This document shows, one piece after another, positions 34,151 through 47,698 of a stretch of DNA of 64,000 bases (positions are counted from its first letter, which is position 1; every line of letters starts with the position of its first letter). Source of the DNA: Apium graveolens. Its lineage: Eukaryota > Streptophyta > Magnoliopsida > Apiales > Apiaceae. The position numbers and the translations under genes were made by a program. The DNA is taken from positions 50,390-114,389 of the forward strand of contig NW_027418170.1 of the NCBI RefSeq assembly GCF_009905375.1. Reading direction: 5' to 3'. The notes beneath the pieces were generated by a model. That model was not told where the DNA came from, did not search any database, and worked only from the letters and a program-made list of their open reading frames with translations.

Positions 34151-34639
34151 ATATTATATAAATTAATTGGATGTACATGTACAAGCCTCTAGGTAAACAA
34201 GTATTAATCTAATTTATTTTGTATTATAATTAAAATGAGATTCTAAAAATCAAGTGGTAAGCATTGTATAAAAAAATTAACTTAAAAATGATATTTTCTC
34301 CAAAATTTTAAATTTTATTAAGTGAGATTATATATAAATTCCCCACTTACCTCAACTAACAATAATATAAGTACTACTACAAACCTAACTAATAATAATA
34401 GAAGTACTATTACAATAGATTTAAGTCTAAAATACCTCTCACTATAACGCACAAATTTATTGTCACATAAAATTAATATTTACATAAAAACATTTAATAA
34501 AATTAAATTTTTAGAGGTATAAGATAGGATACTAAATGTTTGACAAACAAGTTATACATATGAGAAAAATGATACAATTTTTAAAAATATTTACTAATTG
34601 CTTTGTTAGTTTAACATAGATATTAAAATGAATGATAAA
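34151..34639. other. AT-rich flank of b1 (copy 3)
   Basis: Homologous to 14735-15231; no gene seen. Confidence 0.4.
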
Positions 34640-35100
34640 ATGAATTTCTTGCACCAATTCGAGATCCTACAAAAATTCAGCTATGTCGGTCATCGTAAGG
34701 AAATGGGGAGATTGAAGCCACAACTACGATTTTTTTCGATGGAATCAAAAAGTGGTTGGGAGAAGCCAAAGATTTATGTGCCGAATATTTGTGATGGGTC
34801 TTTTGGACTTATCTAAAAATGTCAAGATCATCCACGAGCGAAACGCCTTTCAGATTGGCTTGTCGAACTCATGCTCTTCTCGTGGTGTAAATGGGTCTAG
34901 ACACTTTCCCCACCCAAGTGTTTGATTTGGAAAGCAATAAAGTTGGCCTAAGAGCTAATGTAGACCTTCTTGAAGAAGAAAGTGAAGTAGTCCACCAGAA
35001 AAACCTAAAATACCAACTTCAGGGAGCCCGTTATTATGATTGAGGTGTAAAAAAGCACAATTTCTTTTTCAGTTACCCACTGGGAGGAAGTTAGCAATGT
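34640..35100 (+). pseudogene. Ty3/gypsy integrase fragment b1 (copy 3)
   Basis: Same fragment as 4795-5243 with more frame breaks; RSSTSETPFRLACRT and GLRANVDLLEEESEV are visible in different frames. Confidence 0.75.
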
Positions 35101-36000
35101 CAAGGCCCGTTAAACAAGGAAAACTTCATCCAAATACAAACCAATATTAGAATACAAACTACTAACTAATAAGATCTACATGTTTAGTCTCTTTCTCTCT
35201 CATCCATGTGCATTATGTGTTCATGTATATATTTTCTGAATCGTTTTTAAATTGATTTTTCCCATTAATCGTTAACTTAATATATAAAAATAATTTTACC
35301 ATATTTTTCTCCATCTCCCGCTCAACAATTTGCATAGCATATTTGCTATATTTTGAAGAGAAATCATTATTTAAGCTTACCTGAATCACTAAGCTGAAAT
35401 CAATACTATTTCAGGAACCGGTAGATTTTAGTGATTCTCGTAAGCATAATTACTGATTTATTGCCGAAATATATCAAATATGGTATTCATACTGATTATT
35501 GGAGGATGTAAAAAGAGTTCACCAGTTAACGGGAAAAATTCAATTAAAAATAGAGCGAATAAGGGGGAGTTGTGTGTTGGGTGGTGAAGTTTGTATTTTA
35601 ATATAGTATATTTTGGATTAAGACTATATATATATATTAATTTGTATTAGATTAAGACTATATAGATATATATGTATATAAAGATGAAGGTTCATAAAAC
35701 CTATTAACTTTTAATAACAACCACCTGTTAGTAACTAATTCTAGAGGAAGCTTCATAAAACCTAGTAACTTCTAATAATAACCAGTGGTTTGGTTGTACT
35801 TTTTTTGTTCTTTTTCTTACAGAACTCTTACTCATATCTCTATTTTTATCCTTTTATTATATTTTAAATATCACAAAACTTTTCTTTTACATAGATTAGG
35901 AACACATATTAAAATATATTTTATATTTTTAAAATGATTTTCACTTTTTTACATAACAATACCTTTTTAAAGGACAATAGTATTTCTTAGCCAACATGAA
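35101..36000. repeat. Spacer with AT run and gaaggttcata element (copy 3)
   Basis: Homologous to 5244-6160; no gene seen. Confidence 0.45.
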
Positions 36001-36260
36001 GAAACAATGAAATTCAAATTATTACCTTAATCTTGTTAAATAACATCAATTCATGATAACCTCAAAATCTTGTTGGAGAACAAAAATACTCTTTCATACC
36101 AAAATACTCTTTCATAGAAAATAAAAATAACGCCAAATTATTATTTTCTAACCATGTATAAGTTCATTTCTCATATTAGGGTTTTACCTACCTTTTTTAT
36201 ATCCTATATTTTATAGGACCCAATTGTGTATGATGGGTTTTAATGTGCGGAATACAGTTT
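36001..36260 (-). pseudogene. Partial copy b2 of the split gene, exon 1 and promoter (copy 3)
   Basis: Minus-strand YHELMLF with a GT donor near 36025, telo-box complement near 36178, degraded site II (gacccaatt) near 36217. Confidence 0.5.
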
Positions 36261-36845
36261 AAATTGTTTCTCTATTTTAGTATCAATTTCTTATTACAAA
36301 TTTCGAATTCTTTTCCTTCTATAAAAATAAGATCTAACAAAGTGTGCTCCATGTATTATATAAATTAATTCGATGTATATTTACAAGCGAATAGGTAAAG
36401 AAGTATTACTCTAATTTATTTTGTATTGTAAACAAAATGAGATTCTAAAAATCAAGTGGTAGCATTGTATAAAAATTTAACTTAAAAATGATATTTTCTC
36501 GAAAATTTTAATTTTTTTAGTGATATTATTTATAAAATCCCCACTAACCTCAACTAGCACTAACATAAGTACTACTACAACTCTAACTGACAATAATATA
36601 AGCACTACTACAATAGATTCAATTCTAAAAAACCTCTCACTATAATGCACATATTTAATGTCATATACAAATTAATATTTATTTTATAACAACATTTAAT
36701 CAAATTAAATTTTTAGAGGTATAAGATACAATACAAAAATTTTGAGAGATAAGTTATACATTTGAGAAAAATGATACAGCTTTTAAAAAAATTTACTAAT
36801 TGCTTTACTTATTTAATCATTGGAATTAAAAGGAATGATAAAATG
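36261..36845. other. AT-rich flank of b2 (copy 3)
   Basis: Homologous to 6421-7015; no gene seen. Confidence 0.4.
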
Positions 36846-37420
36846 AATTTCTTGCACCAATTCGAGATCCAACAAAAATTCAGCTCTCTGGGTCATCCTG
36901 AAGGCAATGGGGTGAATGAAGAAACAAATAAGATTATTTTCGATGGAATCAAAGAGAGGTTGGGCGAAGCCAAAGATTTATCGGGTGAAGAATTGTGATG
37001 GGTCTTGTGGGCTTATCGGATAACCCCAAGACCATCCACGATCGAAATACTTTTTAGATTATCAATTTACCGAACCGAAGTGTTTAATTTGTAAAGCAAC
37101 GAAGTTGGCCTAAGAGCCAATATAGACCTTCTTGAAGAAGAAAGCGAAGTAGCTCGCAATAGAAACCTCAAATACCAAGTTCAGGAAACCCAGTATTATG
37201 ATTAGTGTGTAAAGGAGCACACTTTCTTTGTCGATTACCTAGTGGTGAGGAAGTTAGCAATTTCAATGTCTGTTATGCAAGGAAAACTTCAGGCAAATTG
37301 GAGAGACCCTTACTTTGTAGCAGAAGTCATAAGGCCGGGAACGTATAAGCTAAAGACTTTGGAATGCGAACCTATTAAAAACACTTGGTACACTTCCAGA
37401 TTCCGCAAATTTTTCTAGTA
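36846..37420 (+). pseudogene. Ty3/gypsy integrase fragment b2 (copy 3)
   Basis: Contains KIIFDGIKERLGEAKDLSG (36762-36998 frame) and, near 37265-37420, MQGKLQANWRDPYFVAEVI, RPGTYKLKTLE and NTWYTSRFRKFF before a TAG. GPY/F domain as in the other copies. Confidence 0.82.
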
Positions 37421-37779
37421 CACCTCTCTAAAGCCTTCCTGTTTATTTATTTTGGATTATTAAATTTAGTCATTTACTTTAGTAATGCTATTTGAATCTC
37501 CTAATGGCGAAGCATGTAGGACATTATATGAATTTCCAATTTCAATGAAATTTATATGTTTTTCCCTTTTTATTCTCAATTTATGATTATATCCCAAAGT
37601 CCATGAATGGTATATATATGAGGGGTAAGTACATTTGAAGGAAGATGGAGATTCTGGAGGGATATAGGGAGCCCCGAAGAGGTGACCGTAACCGGCTGTC
37701 AAGCCACTACGAATACTCCCGAAATGAATTAAATGGTTAATGATAAGAAGGAAATGGATTGAGGCTTGGAAAGGCGAAA

Positions 37780-38815
37780 GAGTTAGATAATTGACTGGGT
37801 TTACACCACTTAATGCACTGATTTCCAAAAATTTCCACTAAATAAAAGGCAACCCAGTTTTCTTCCGACCAGCTAAAATTAAGATGGCCAACCACAAGAA
37901 CAATTCCGATATGTATTGTTACTACCAAGAATATAATGAGCAAAATAGTGATGAATGTTTTCACTTGAAGAAGCTGATTGAAAAAATGATCAAGGCTGAA
38001 GAACTCAATGAATTTCTAAGAGAGTCGAGGGATGAGTTGGGGCCGAATGAGACAAGGAATACAGAGCCAAAAATGAGATATCAGGGAGAGCTGAAGACAA
38101 ATTCGGAAAGCAATACCCTTTGAGTTGACAGTAAAAATTTCAAGAAAAGGTACGCTCGTCAAGTTTATAATTTATACTAGTTCAACCCTTCTAGATAGAC
38201 TATGTTGCTCTCCTTCAAGAAAGAGGACTACAAGGATGTCATATAACCTTATGAAGATCCGTTGATAATCCACCATGTCATCGGGGAAATAATATAAGGA
38301 AAGTGTTAGTAGATGAAGGGAGTTCGTCCAATATCTTATTTCATCGGACGTATAGCAAAATGAACCTAGCTGGACTACAGGTGGAGCCATGTCATAAGGT
38401 ACCTCTGGAGGCCTTGACGGACTGCATATACCTTGTGAATGTACCATTACTTTACATATTAGTACCAATAAAATGTCATATAGGTAAAATTCTACATCGT
38501 AAAATAAGTAAAATTCTACATCGTAAGATTCTAAAATCCCCTACAACGCACTCCTAGGAGAACCATTCTTTTTGGCCTTCCAAGCTATTGTGTCAATCCC
38601 CAATCTCAAGATCTAGTACCCAACTGAGAAGGGTGTTGGGGAAATGAGAGAAGACCAGGGGACAACAAGAATCATCATGCTTTTAAAATCTCGACAAAGA
38701 TCAAGATTATGAAGAGAATGACACCGGTGGTAAAAGCAAGCATTCGGAGGCCAAACCCAATGAAAATAAACAATTGTTAAACATTGAACTAGAAAAACTC
38801 TAGGCTGACCTATCT
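37780..38815 (+). pseudogene. Ty3/gypsy gag-protease relic (copy 3)
   Basis: Gag zinc-knuckle region NSDECFHLKKLIEKMIK (37945-37995), protease VDEGSSSNILF near 38310 with D-E-G in place of the usual D-(G/S)-G, linker EKGVGEMRE near 38630. A one-base deletion after PLEA shifts the protease frame near 38415. Confidence 0.75.
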
Positions 38816-39140
38816 TGCACAATTGTGGAGCCCACCACCGAAGGGGAGTAAGTTAAAGTATATGTTAGATGTTCCACTAATGATTCTCCAATATTGCTTG
38901 GCAAGCATAATTATATGGAAGTTCCTCAAACTCCTAACTCTCAGACCACCACTATATTGACATTTCAAGATATTTTCGTGGTTTATCAATTCAATTTCTT
39001 CTACCCCGGGATATGACATATGAGTGTTCAATTATCAGCACAAGTATTAGGACTAAAAAACACAGTAGACTTAACATAATGGACTACTTGTCAAGACAAA
39101 CGCTCACACCTCTATAAAATACACTTCATATTCCTTCCAT

Positions 39141-39960
39141 CTACACTCGTTGCTTGAAAAAGAAAAAATAATCATCACCAAATAACACATGGGAGATACT
39201 TGGAGCTCCTCTAGCAACCTTAACTCCATGAAGCAAACATTTTTCTTCTAATTTTCTAATGATAGATTTAAACCTTCCGCGCATAGAATATACAAGTAGG
39301 GAGAGATTGGATCTCCATGTCGAAGTCACCGTTGCGGATGCACATCAACAAAAATTCCACTACTGTGTACAAAACTATATGAGAATTTCAGAACACATAT
39401 CATAATTCTAGAAATCCAGGATCAGTGCAAACCAAATTTATGCAACATTTGTTTAATAAATCTTTATTCCAACCTATCTTATGCCTTAAAAATATCAATT
39501 TTTAAACCAACCACATCTTTTTTTCCCTATGACTTCAAATGCAATCATTTCATTATAAGTTAATAGCATCCGTTCATTAAAAGCACTTTGTTTGTTAAAC
39601 ATTATCGAGTTTAAACATCATTTAAACTTATTCTCCAGCACCTTAGATAATATACGCATTAGAACATTATCAAGAGAGATAGGTCGAATATCTAAATAAG
39701 ATGTATAAGCGTAAGATTTAGTTCCCTTGGCCCATGTTCTCATGTTCTGTATCAAAGAAAGTCCCACAAAATTGAACAACATATCTTCTAACAATATTCC
39801 AATAAGTTTGAAAAATTTCGGCTTCAACCCACGTGGACCCCGTGACTTATCTTGATGCATGACAAAGTTTATAATTTTTGGATCTCAACCTCCAATATAT
39901 TTCTTGCCATCTACAAACTCATGTTCTATGTTAAATGCAGTAAAAATAGATATTTCTTCC
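39141..39960 (-). pseudogene. LINE reverse transcriptase relic (copy 3)
   Basis: Fingers part 39860-39618 (DKSRGPRGLKPKFFKL, DIRPISLDNVLMRILSKVLE) and palm part 39329-39141 (RKLEEKCLLHGVKVARGAP, SHVLFGDD). Confidence 0.85.
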
Positions 39961-41336
39961 ATTAATTGTCATTTGCCAAATATTTTCTAACACTTAAAAA
40001 ACTTTTAAGCATTCACTACTTTTTTAGAGGTTTAGTATTTTTACTTCTTATGTAATTTGTTTGTCTTATATATTTTATAATTCTTTCTATCTCTATTGTT
40101 ATATGCTTTAATTTTTATGTTCTATATTTTTATAAATTGTATAATGTTCTGTATTTTTAATAAATTAAATTTCTTTGAATATATGATTTAATTTTGTTTA
40201 ACATCATTTTTTGGTTCTATATATTATTTTGTGTTCTCTCATAGTGTTTTTTGTAACTTATTTATATTTTCTAATGAAATTAAAAATGTTTAGTGAATGT
40301 TTAATATTACATATCACTATTGAAATTTAATGTGTAAGGTAAATTTCTTGGAGTTTGAATTTTCAATATTTTTTAATACTTTAAATAACTTTTAAACATT
40401 TTATATTTTTTCACATTTTCTATATTTTGATATGTGTTGTAATTCTTTGAATTATGTACTTCCTTCCATTTTTCTATTTATTATATGCTCTATTTTTCAT
40501 GTTCTATATTTTATACATTGTATTTTATGTAATGTATTTGAAATAAAGTAAAATATAAATAAATATATGATTTAAGTTTGTAAGCATTCATTTTAGGGTT
40601 TATATATTATTTTATGTTCTATAGTTGTTTTTTGTATAAAATATTTATATATGTGTTCAATATAATTTTAATACAATTATTAAAGTTTAATGTGTTAGGT
40701 AAAATTTTAAATCTAAGGAATGCACAATAATAACAAAACATAATATAAATAGAGAATGAATTAAACAAAGAAATGATGAGTTAGAGAACAAACCTTCATG
40801 ATTGTGGGTTAGTTACTAGGTTACCATTAAAATTGAGTTATGGTTAAACCTTCATCAATCATTTAGATGAAGGTTCATAGAACCCAATAACTTTTATTAA
40901 TAACCACTTGTTATTTTGAATAAATTAATAACCACTTGTTAATAATAAATTTTAGAGGAAGGTTCATACAAACTAGTTACTTTTAATATTAACCACACCC
41001 TATGAACTAATTGTACTTTTTTGTTCTTTTTCTTAAGGAACTCATTTCTCTATTTTTTATCTATTTATTGTTTTTTAAATTTTGAAAAATTATTCCTTTA
41101 TAGGCATGATGAAAACATATCTAAAATATATATTATATTTTTAAAATGATTTACAATTTTTATGGTATAATTTTATAAGAGCTGAGACATCTTTAAAATC
41201 ATATAAAGAGCCTAAGGTTTATCAACTATTTTGAGAACCCGAAATTCTTCTAGAATGTGAGCTGCTTTTTGGAAGTACATCTCCTCCAAGTCACAAATCC
41301 TATTGTGAACATGGGTTCATCCTCTATAAAAGTGAT
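39961..41336. repeat. AT-rich region, hairpin and block C remnant (copy 3)
   Basis: Homologous to 10141-11368, with the hairpin near 40848-40876 and the gaaggttcata element after it. From about 41160 it holds the last-exon end of the block C gene in the copy 1/3 version (gctttttggaagtacatctcc). It lacks the 275-bp segment of copies 2 and 4. Confidence 0.55.
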
Positions 41337-41342
41337 AGTAGC
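41337..41342. other. Microhomology deletion junction, block C to block E
   Basis: agtagc is shared by copy-2 positions 23198-23203 and 27620-27625; copy 3 joins the left flank of the first to the right flank of the second, a 4,422-bp loss. Confidence 0.85.
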
Positions 41343-41669
41343 AAACCACACCAGATTAACCATAAACCAACACATGAAACAAGTCTTAAATAAACCTTAA
41401 ACAAACATAAATCTCCTAAATATCTTCACCTTAAAGCATCAAAAAGATCTAGGTTGAGGACTGATCAGAAGTGTTGAGATCATACTCTTTTGGAGAAAAG
41501 AAGGCATCAAAAAACACAAACAAGTAAGCACCAATAAACAGATAATGGCATGTCAAAATTAATAAATCAAATCAAACACAAATTATGATATTTAATAAAC
41601 AATCATAGTAAGCTAACATGAAAATTAATAGTAAGCTAACATTACCAAATATCTAAAGATAGCTTGCAA

Positions 41670-43353
41670 TTATACACTGCACATGACAAGTTCTCTTCGA
41701 ATGGTAGAAAATCTTGCTTCACCAAGGGGTTTTGTAAAGATATCTTCCAATTGATATTCAGTAGGCATAAAAACTAATTTAATCTTACCTTTGGCAGCAT
41801 TATCTCTCAAGAAATGGTGATGAAAATCAATATGCTTTGTTCTTGAGTAATTCACAGGATTCTTTGATATGTTGATGGTGCTAGTATTGTCATAATAGAT
41901 TGGAACTTTGCCACACTTGATTCCAAAATCTCGTAGAGTGTGAAGCATCCATAAAATTTGAGAGCAACAACTACCCCCTACTGACTACTCATCTTCTGCT
42001 GTGGATAATACAACTGAAGTTTGTTTCTTACTTTGCCAAGATAGAAGAGTTTGTCCTAAGTACGTACAAACACCACTTGTGCTCTTTCTATCAGTTTGAC
42101 ATCCTGCATAATCTGCACCACTATACCCCACAACATCAAATATGCTTGTAATAGGATAAAATAAAACAAGATTAATAGTCCCACTTAAATATCGAAATAT
42201 TCTTTGAACTACATTTAAGTGTGATTCCTTAGGTGTAGCTTGAAAACGAGCACATACACAAACACTATACATAATATTCGGTCAGGAAGCAGTAAAATAT
42301 AAAAGACTACCAATCATGCCTCTTTATTTTTTGATATCAACTGCCTTACCATTTTGAAGTCAGCCCTGCTGTTTTGATTCATTGGTGTAGATTTTGACTT
42401 GACATGCTCAAATTCAAATCTAGTCAGCAAGTTCTTCACATACTTTGACTGATGAACATAGATGCCATCCTTAGATTGATTGATTTGGAGTCCCAAAAAA
42501 TAGTTCAGCTCACCCATCATGCTCATGTCAAATTCACTGCTCATACACTTAGAAAACCACTCACACATAGAATCATTAGTGGATCCAAAAATTATATCAT
42601 CTACATATATCTCGACAATCAAAATATCATTACCATTTTGCCTAGTAAATAAAGTAGGATCGATTTTACCTCGAATAAAGTCATTTTTGGCCAAAACTTA
42701 CTAAGCCTCTTGTACCAAGTCCTTGATACTTGCATTAAGCCATATAATGCCTTCTTGATCTTGTAAACATAGTCTGGATGTTGTTCATGTTCAAAAATAG
42801 GGGGTTGCTTGACATAAACTTCTTCTTCCATAAATCCAATAAGAAAAGCACTTTTGACGTCCATTTTATGTAGCTTGATCTTCTTGTAGCATGCATAAGC
42901 AAGAAGCATCCTAATTGATTTCAATCAAGCTACTGGAGCATAAGTTTGATCAAAGTCAATGCCATCTTGTTGATTGTACCCTTGTGTCACAATCCTTGCT
43001 TTATTTCGAGTAACAGTACCAAATTCATCCTCTTTATTCTTGAAAATCCATTTTATACCAATGACTGAAGTATTCTTTAGTGGCTTGACAAGTTCCCAAA
43101 CATCACTTTGTTCGAATTGATTGAGTTCTTCTTGCATAGCCAAGATCCAATTTTCATCTTCGAGTGCTTCTTTAACATTCTTAGGTTCCTCTTGAGCTAG
43201 AAATGCAGCATAAGCACCAAAAATTGCATTGCCTTTCCTTGTCTTGAGTCCATAAGTAATATCACCAATAACCTGTTCTGGAGGGTGATTCTTCACTGTC
43301 CGTGTAGATTTTGGAAATGAATGCTTTGAGATATGTTCATGAGAGGTCTTCAT
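41670..43353 (-). pseudogene. Copia reverse transcriptase and RNase H relic (copy 3)
   Basis: Pieces on the minus strand: 43353-42925 (RT fingers), 42924-42619 (KLHKMDVKSAFLIGFMEEEV, KIKKALYGLMQ), 42694-42314 (YVDDIIFGSTND, ELNYFLGLQINQ), 42272-41985 (YSGADYAGCQTDRKSTSG) and 41948-41670 (NISKNPVNYSRTKHIDFHHH). Stops follow APVA and AEDE as in copy 2, so those mutations predate the tandem duplication. Confidence 0.88.
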
Positions 43354-43382
43354 TATCTTTGAGATTCTTCACTGTCCATGTA

Positions 43383-44556
43383 GATTATGGCTAACTAAGA
43401 TTAGTTTTAAATTTTACCCGATAATCTCTTAATGAGATTTTATAAACAGTTCAATAATCTGAAAATGATGGTAAGCTAAGATGACTGAATGCAGTGCAGA
43501 AAATAGTATGCAGAAAAATAATAAGAACACACAAGAATTTTAGCAAGGTTCGACCCTTAATCCCCTATGGTCTACGTCCGGGTCCCTTACCAACTTGGTA
43601 AGAGAATATATTATTGAATCACAATAAGTTTACAACTACAAGATATAATAATGTATCTCCCTTTATCCCAACTGCTCATAATGGCTTACTGAAACCCTAT
43701 TTCTGAACCTGCCCTCTAAGTACTATACTACCCTGTAGTACAAACTTCTCTAGCACTAGTTCACCAAACCCTTGTTTCCCTTAGGCAACTATCCAGCAAC
43801 TAATCAATATAAATTGAATAATACAAATCGAATGATCAAGTAATTACAACTCAAACTATAGACTCTCTAAGATAAAATAGGTGTATATAATTGAGAGCTC
43901 GAGAGTATTTTAGAACCAATAAAGATCAGTGGGTTGTGAGTGTTCTTGCTACAATACGTCAGTCATAAAACCTGCAAGAAAACTCATATAGAAATATACA
44001 CTAACGTTCAAAACAACCTCAACAACTTACAATGCTTAGAATCCAATTCTAACATTTAAATTAGTTGGGATGATTTCCAACGTTCATGTATAAGTTTGAT
44101 AGAAGAGAGAAAGAGAGAAAAACGATCAGAAAAAGTCTCTATTTTGTATGAGTATAAAACAGTTTTTCAATCAGATTTGTAGGAGATAGAGTTTGAAAAG
44201 AAAACAAACTCCTACAAATTAGGAACTATTTTAAAGTTAGAAAACATTTTATAACTGAGCTCTAATATATATAAACCACATGTAATATAATAGAGGCTCC
44301 CTACAATTTATTAAAAGAAATTCCTAAAATTTCTCCTTGAAAATTTGTTTCCTTGTTGAATCTGGATTGTCCATCTTGGCTTGCTATTGTTCTGAATAAC
44401 GTGATCATAGCTTCCTAAAATAAATTACTGTCTTATGACAGCTTGATGTCATGATACTTACATAGCAATGTCATTAAGCTGATATATCCTGCAAATAGTC
44501 TTAAATAACAACATGATGGCTTGTTGTGTTGTGATCATCAAAACTAAGGAGTTACA
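43383..44556 (-). repeat. 5' LTR of SIRE-like element (copy 3)
   Basis: 1174 bp, near-identical to 29649-30821. Confidence 0.88.
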
Positions 44557-45074
44557 CTACTAAGCTTGGTCTAAGCTTGGTCTAAGGTTTTAAGTAGTTC
44601 ATCATAATTTTATTGAGTTTGGTAAGAAATGACTATTATGTGGCCCACTAAGCTTTTTTTTTCTAACTAACAAATGGTAGAAAATGACAAGTTAAATTTC
44701 ATACCAACTTTGTAATTTTTAGTTATAATTTGAATCTACCAGTTATATTAGATTTAGACAATTTAATTTTTTTGAAAAAATATTTTATTATTTATACAAA
44801 GTAATCATTTATGGAAATAATTATAAGTTTGTAACTTTATTTTATAATGAGAATATATTTTCAACAAATAATTAATGCTCACAAAAATATATTAAAATTA
44901 TTTAAATATCATTTATATTACTTATTTATGGTACTCACCATTTTTTATAGTCCTTTGAGTAATTTTAATCCAAATGATTGATTGGAATAAATAATTCTTT
45001 AATCATTTCAATATGTTAAAAAAATACAAACAAATAATAAGATCTCCAAACTCTTAACGTACCTATGTTCCATG
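44557..45074. other. Block D spacer (copy 3)
   Basis: Near-identical to 30822-31339; no gene seen. Confidence 0.6.
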
Positions 45075-45421
45075 CTCTAGAAATATGTTGTAAATTTTTT
45101 AAAAAAAATAATAAAAAAGGAGACCAAAATCTAAATTCAAAGTGTAGTCCAGTCCACAAACCTACCTCAATTTTTGTCCAACCCCACACCCTACCCCATA
45201 TGGGTCTAAATTGAGCTATTTCATTAATATTCAAAAATGGATAACAAAGACAAAACTTCAAAAAAAATTCATGTCAGAAGAAATTGATGTATTAGTATAT
45301 AACTAATACAAGCTCTCAAGGATAGTTGCACATCCTCTGAGAGAGCCTTAATCAACTTTTATCCATTAATATAAAAATTGTTCTTCATTATTCAGTACCT
45401 AATTCGATATAATAATCATTA

Positions 45422-46715
45422 ATGGAAGATAAAAAAAACTCAAGAAAATCTTCCACCACCACTAGCAACAAACCAAATCAACCAAATCAACCATAATATG
45501 AACATATATGAATCCATCAAATTTCTAATCTTTAAGATTAATGAATATCCTTTCTTGAAAGTCAAGATGGCCATATGTTTGGAGGCAACAAATCCTGAAT
45601 ACTTGAACATGATGTATGATGGACCTCATAGGCCCATGAAACTAGCTGTTGTTATTCTTGATCAAGAAAAAAATATGGTTGTAAAGGATAAAAAGGATTA
45701 CTATCGTGGGGATCTTTAATCTGTTATGAAAAATATAAAACTTGGACATCTTTTGCATAACAGTCTAGACAGTATGATAACCAATGGGGTGATTGGATGC
45801 AAAAAAGCCAAGGAAATTTGAGACACTTTAGAGGTTAAGTGTCAAGGCACAACTGCTATCAAGAAGAATGGAAGGACAATACTCACTCACGAGTATGATC
45901 ACTTTGACTCAAAAGTTGATGAATCTTTGACTGAAATCTATGATATATTTCGGAAATTGTTGAATGATTTATCACTTGTTGATAAAAAGTATGATCCAGA
46001 AGATTCGAACTTGAAGTTTCTTCTTGTACTCCCTGAAAAGTGGGACTTGAAAGTTATATCAATAAGGGATAACTATGTTCTTGAAGATACATCTCTAGAT
46101 GAGATATATATAGAATGCTGAAAACTCGTGAACTGAAGATCAAGCAGGAAAACAAGTGAAAAGGGCGAAGGACAAGACATGCTACTCCCACGTTTAAAGA
46201 AAATCCAAGAGAGAAATCTGTAAGAAAGAACCATTTCGAAACGAAAGGCCATGATTGCAAAGTCTAATACCGAGTCATCAAATACTGATGATGACTCAAA
46301 CTCTAATAATTATTCAGACACTAAAAGGGATCATGATAATGATGAAAATATCCTACAGATGGCTGCTCTCTTAGTTAAAAGCTTTATAAATCTGGGCTAT
46401 AAGGATTTCAAGAAAGAAAAGAGTTTTTCAGAAAAGGCTATAGTTCCTCAGACTCCGATAAAAGGAATTAGAGAAAAATTATGGGAAGAAGTCAAGGTCT
46501 GGGAAAATTACGAAGTCAAAGATCAAGTTTTATAATTAAGATGGAGTTGGACACTTTGCAGCATATTATCAAAAGCTAAAAGTTAAGAAGAAGCAAGCCT
46601 TGATCATCAGGAATAAGAATTGGGATGATATATTAGAATATGTACAAAATATGTTATCAAGGAAATTGCTGATAGTAAACTTGATGCTACCGAGATGAAG
46701 GAACCTCAAACTACT
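45422..46715 (+). pseudogene. Copia-type gag relic (copy 4)
   Basis: ATG at 45422, with an A-run indel shifting the frame. Open parts: 45498-45719 (KMAICLEATNPEYLNMMYDG), 45927-46121 (UBN2 middle) and 46251-46535. Zinc knuckle decayed. Closest to copy 3. Confidence 0.75.
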
Positions 46716-47500
46716 CAATACTAAAAATAGTAGATACAACATCGATGCTTAGACATCGGCATGTAATGCACCCGATATTAAAAGTCTGTTTAACATCCCT
46801 TTATAAATAAGTGATGTTGAATAGAAATGCTGATATCGATTTCCCATACTAGCCGTTTTCTATGATCAAAAATGAAAAAGGCCAAATATATGCTTCGAAC
46901 TTTGACATCGGCTGATTTTTTTAACCCTTTTCATGGCTACTTTTAAAAAAAATAAAAAATGACTTATCCTTTTTACCCTCAGTTTCAGTAAACTTTCTCC
47001 CTTTAATTTTAACAAATTATTTCCCCTTTTTATTCCCCCTTTTCCAAAAATATCTCTCACCTCTTTCCCCTCTTTCTCTCTGCTAGCATCATCTTTCTCA
47101 CAGTCTCTTTCTCGTCTTTCTCACCTTTCATCTCTCTTTCATCACTCATATCTCTCCCTTCTTTCTCTCATATCTTAAAAATCTCAGTCATGTCTCATCT
47201 TTTTCTCTCCTTTCTCATAAACCTTAATTTAAGCCCCGATTCAAATTCAAACTTTGGAGCTTCAAATTGAGCTTCAACCTAGTAAGATATACTTAAGTAG
47301 AATTTTTGGAGCTTGAAATGAGCTTTGGAACTTTAAGGTTTTGGAGCTTGGAGCTTTTCTGGAGGTATATACTCATTTTTATATATTTTCTTTTTATGCA
47401 TGTATATAAGAAATGTTATGCTTATTTTTTTGGGGCTTTTGGAGAAACTCGGAATATAAGTAAACTTCGTGTGTTATTAGGTTAATACATAGTACTTTCC
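46716..47500 (+). mobile_element. 5' fragment of a second CACTA element (copy 4)
   Basis: Same as 32784-33570, terminus CAATACTAAAAATAG. Confidence 0.5.
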
Positions 47501-47698
47501 AGTGGGTTGTCATGTATACACTAAAAAATAAAAATCACACCTCACAATAGACCCACTTATACTATATACTTTTCCATTTATGTTAAATGTTTGCATAAGA
47601 AAAGTTAAAAAATTACAAAGAAAGCTTACACGCCTAGATTGCTGAAGAGGAGAAAGAGAAGGGACTTGGAGCATTGATAAAGAGGACAAAGATAATGA
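47501..47698 (-). pseudogene. Exon 3 end of partial gene copy b1 (copy 4)
   Basis: Only the start of block B survives (minus-strand GTAAGC donor and CTTCAGCAATC); it is cut at about 47698 by the nested copia element. Confidence 0.5.

Larger units (their letters stand above)
41343..44556 (-). mobile_element. SIRE/Maximus-like copia element, 3' LTR lost (copy 3)
   Basis: Same element as 26188-30821, missing the 3' LTR, polypurine tract and about 250 bp of 3' end. Keeps the RT-RNase H pol (43353 to 41670) and 5' LTR 43383-44556. The RT start is better preserved than in copy 2: 43353-42925 runs unbroken through WELVKPLKNTSVIGIKWIF, GIDFDQTYAPVA to a stop that replaces an arginine codon. The 16 bp missing from copy 2 at 29151 is present here (42869-42890). 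Confidence 0.88.
31340..45074. repeat. Tandem segmental duplication unit, copy 3 (13,735 bp, deleted)
   Basis: Same block order as copy 2, but nearly all of block C, the left LTR and the 3' part of block E are gone. The junction is at 41337-41342, where C and E share agtagc. Smaller losses: about 205 bp of gag near 32622, about 370 bp in the b1 gene fragment near 34155 and about 1 kb near 41160. Confidence 0.9.
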
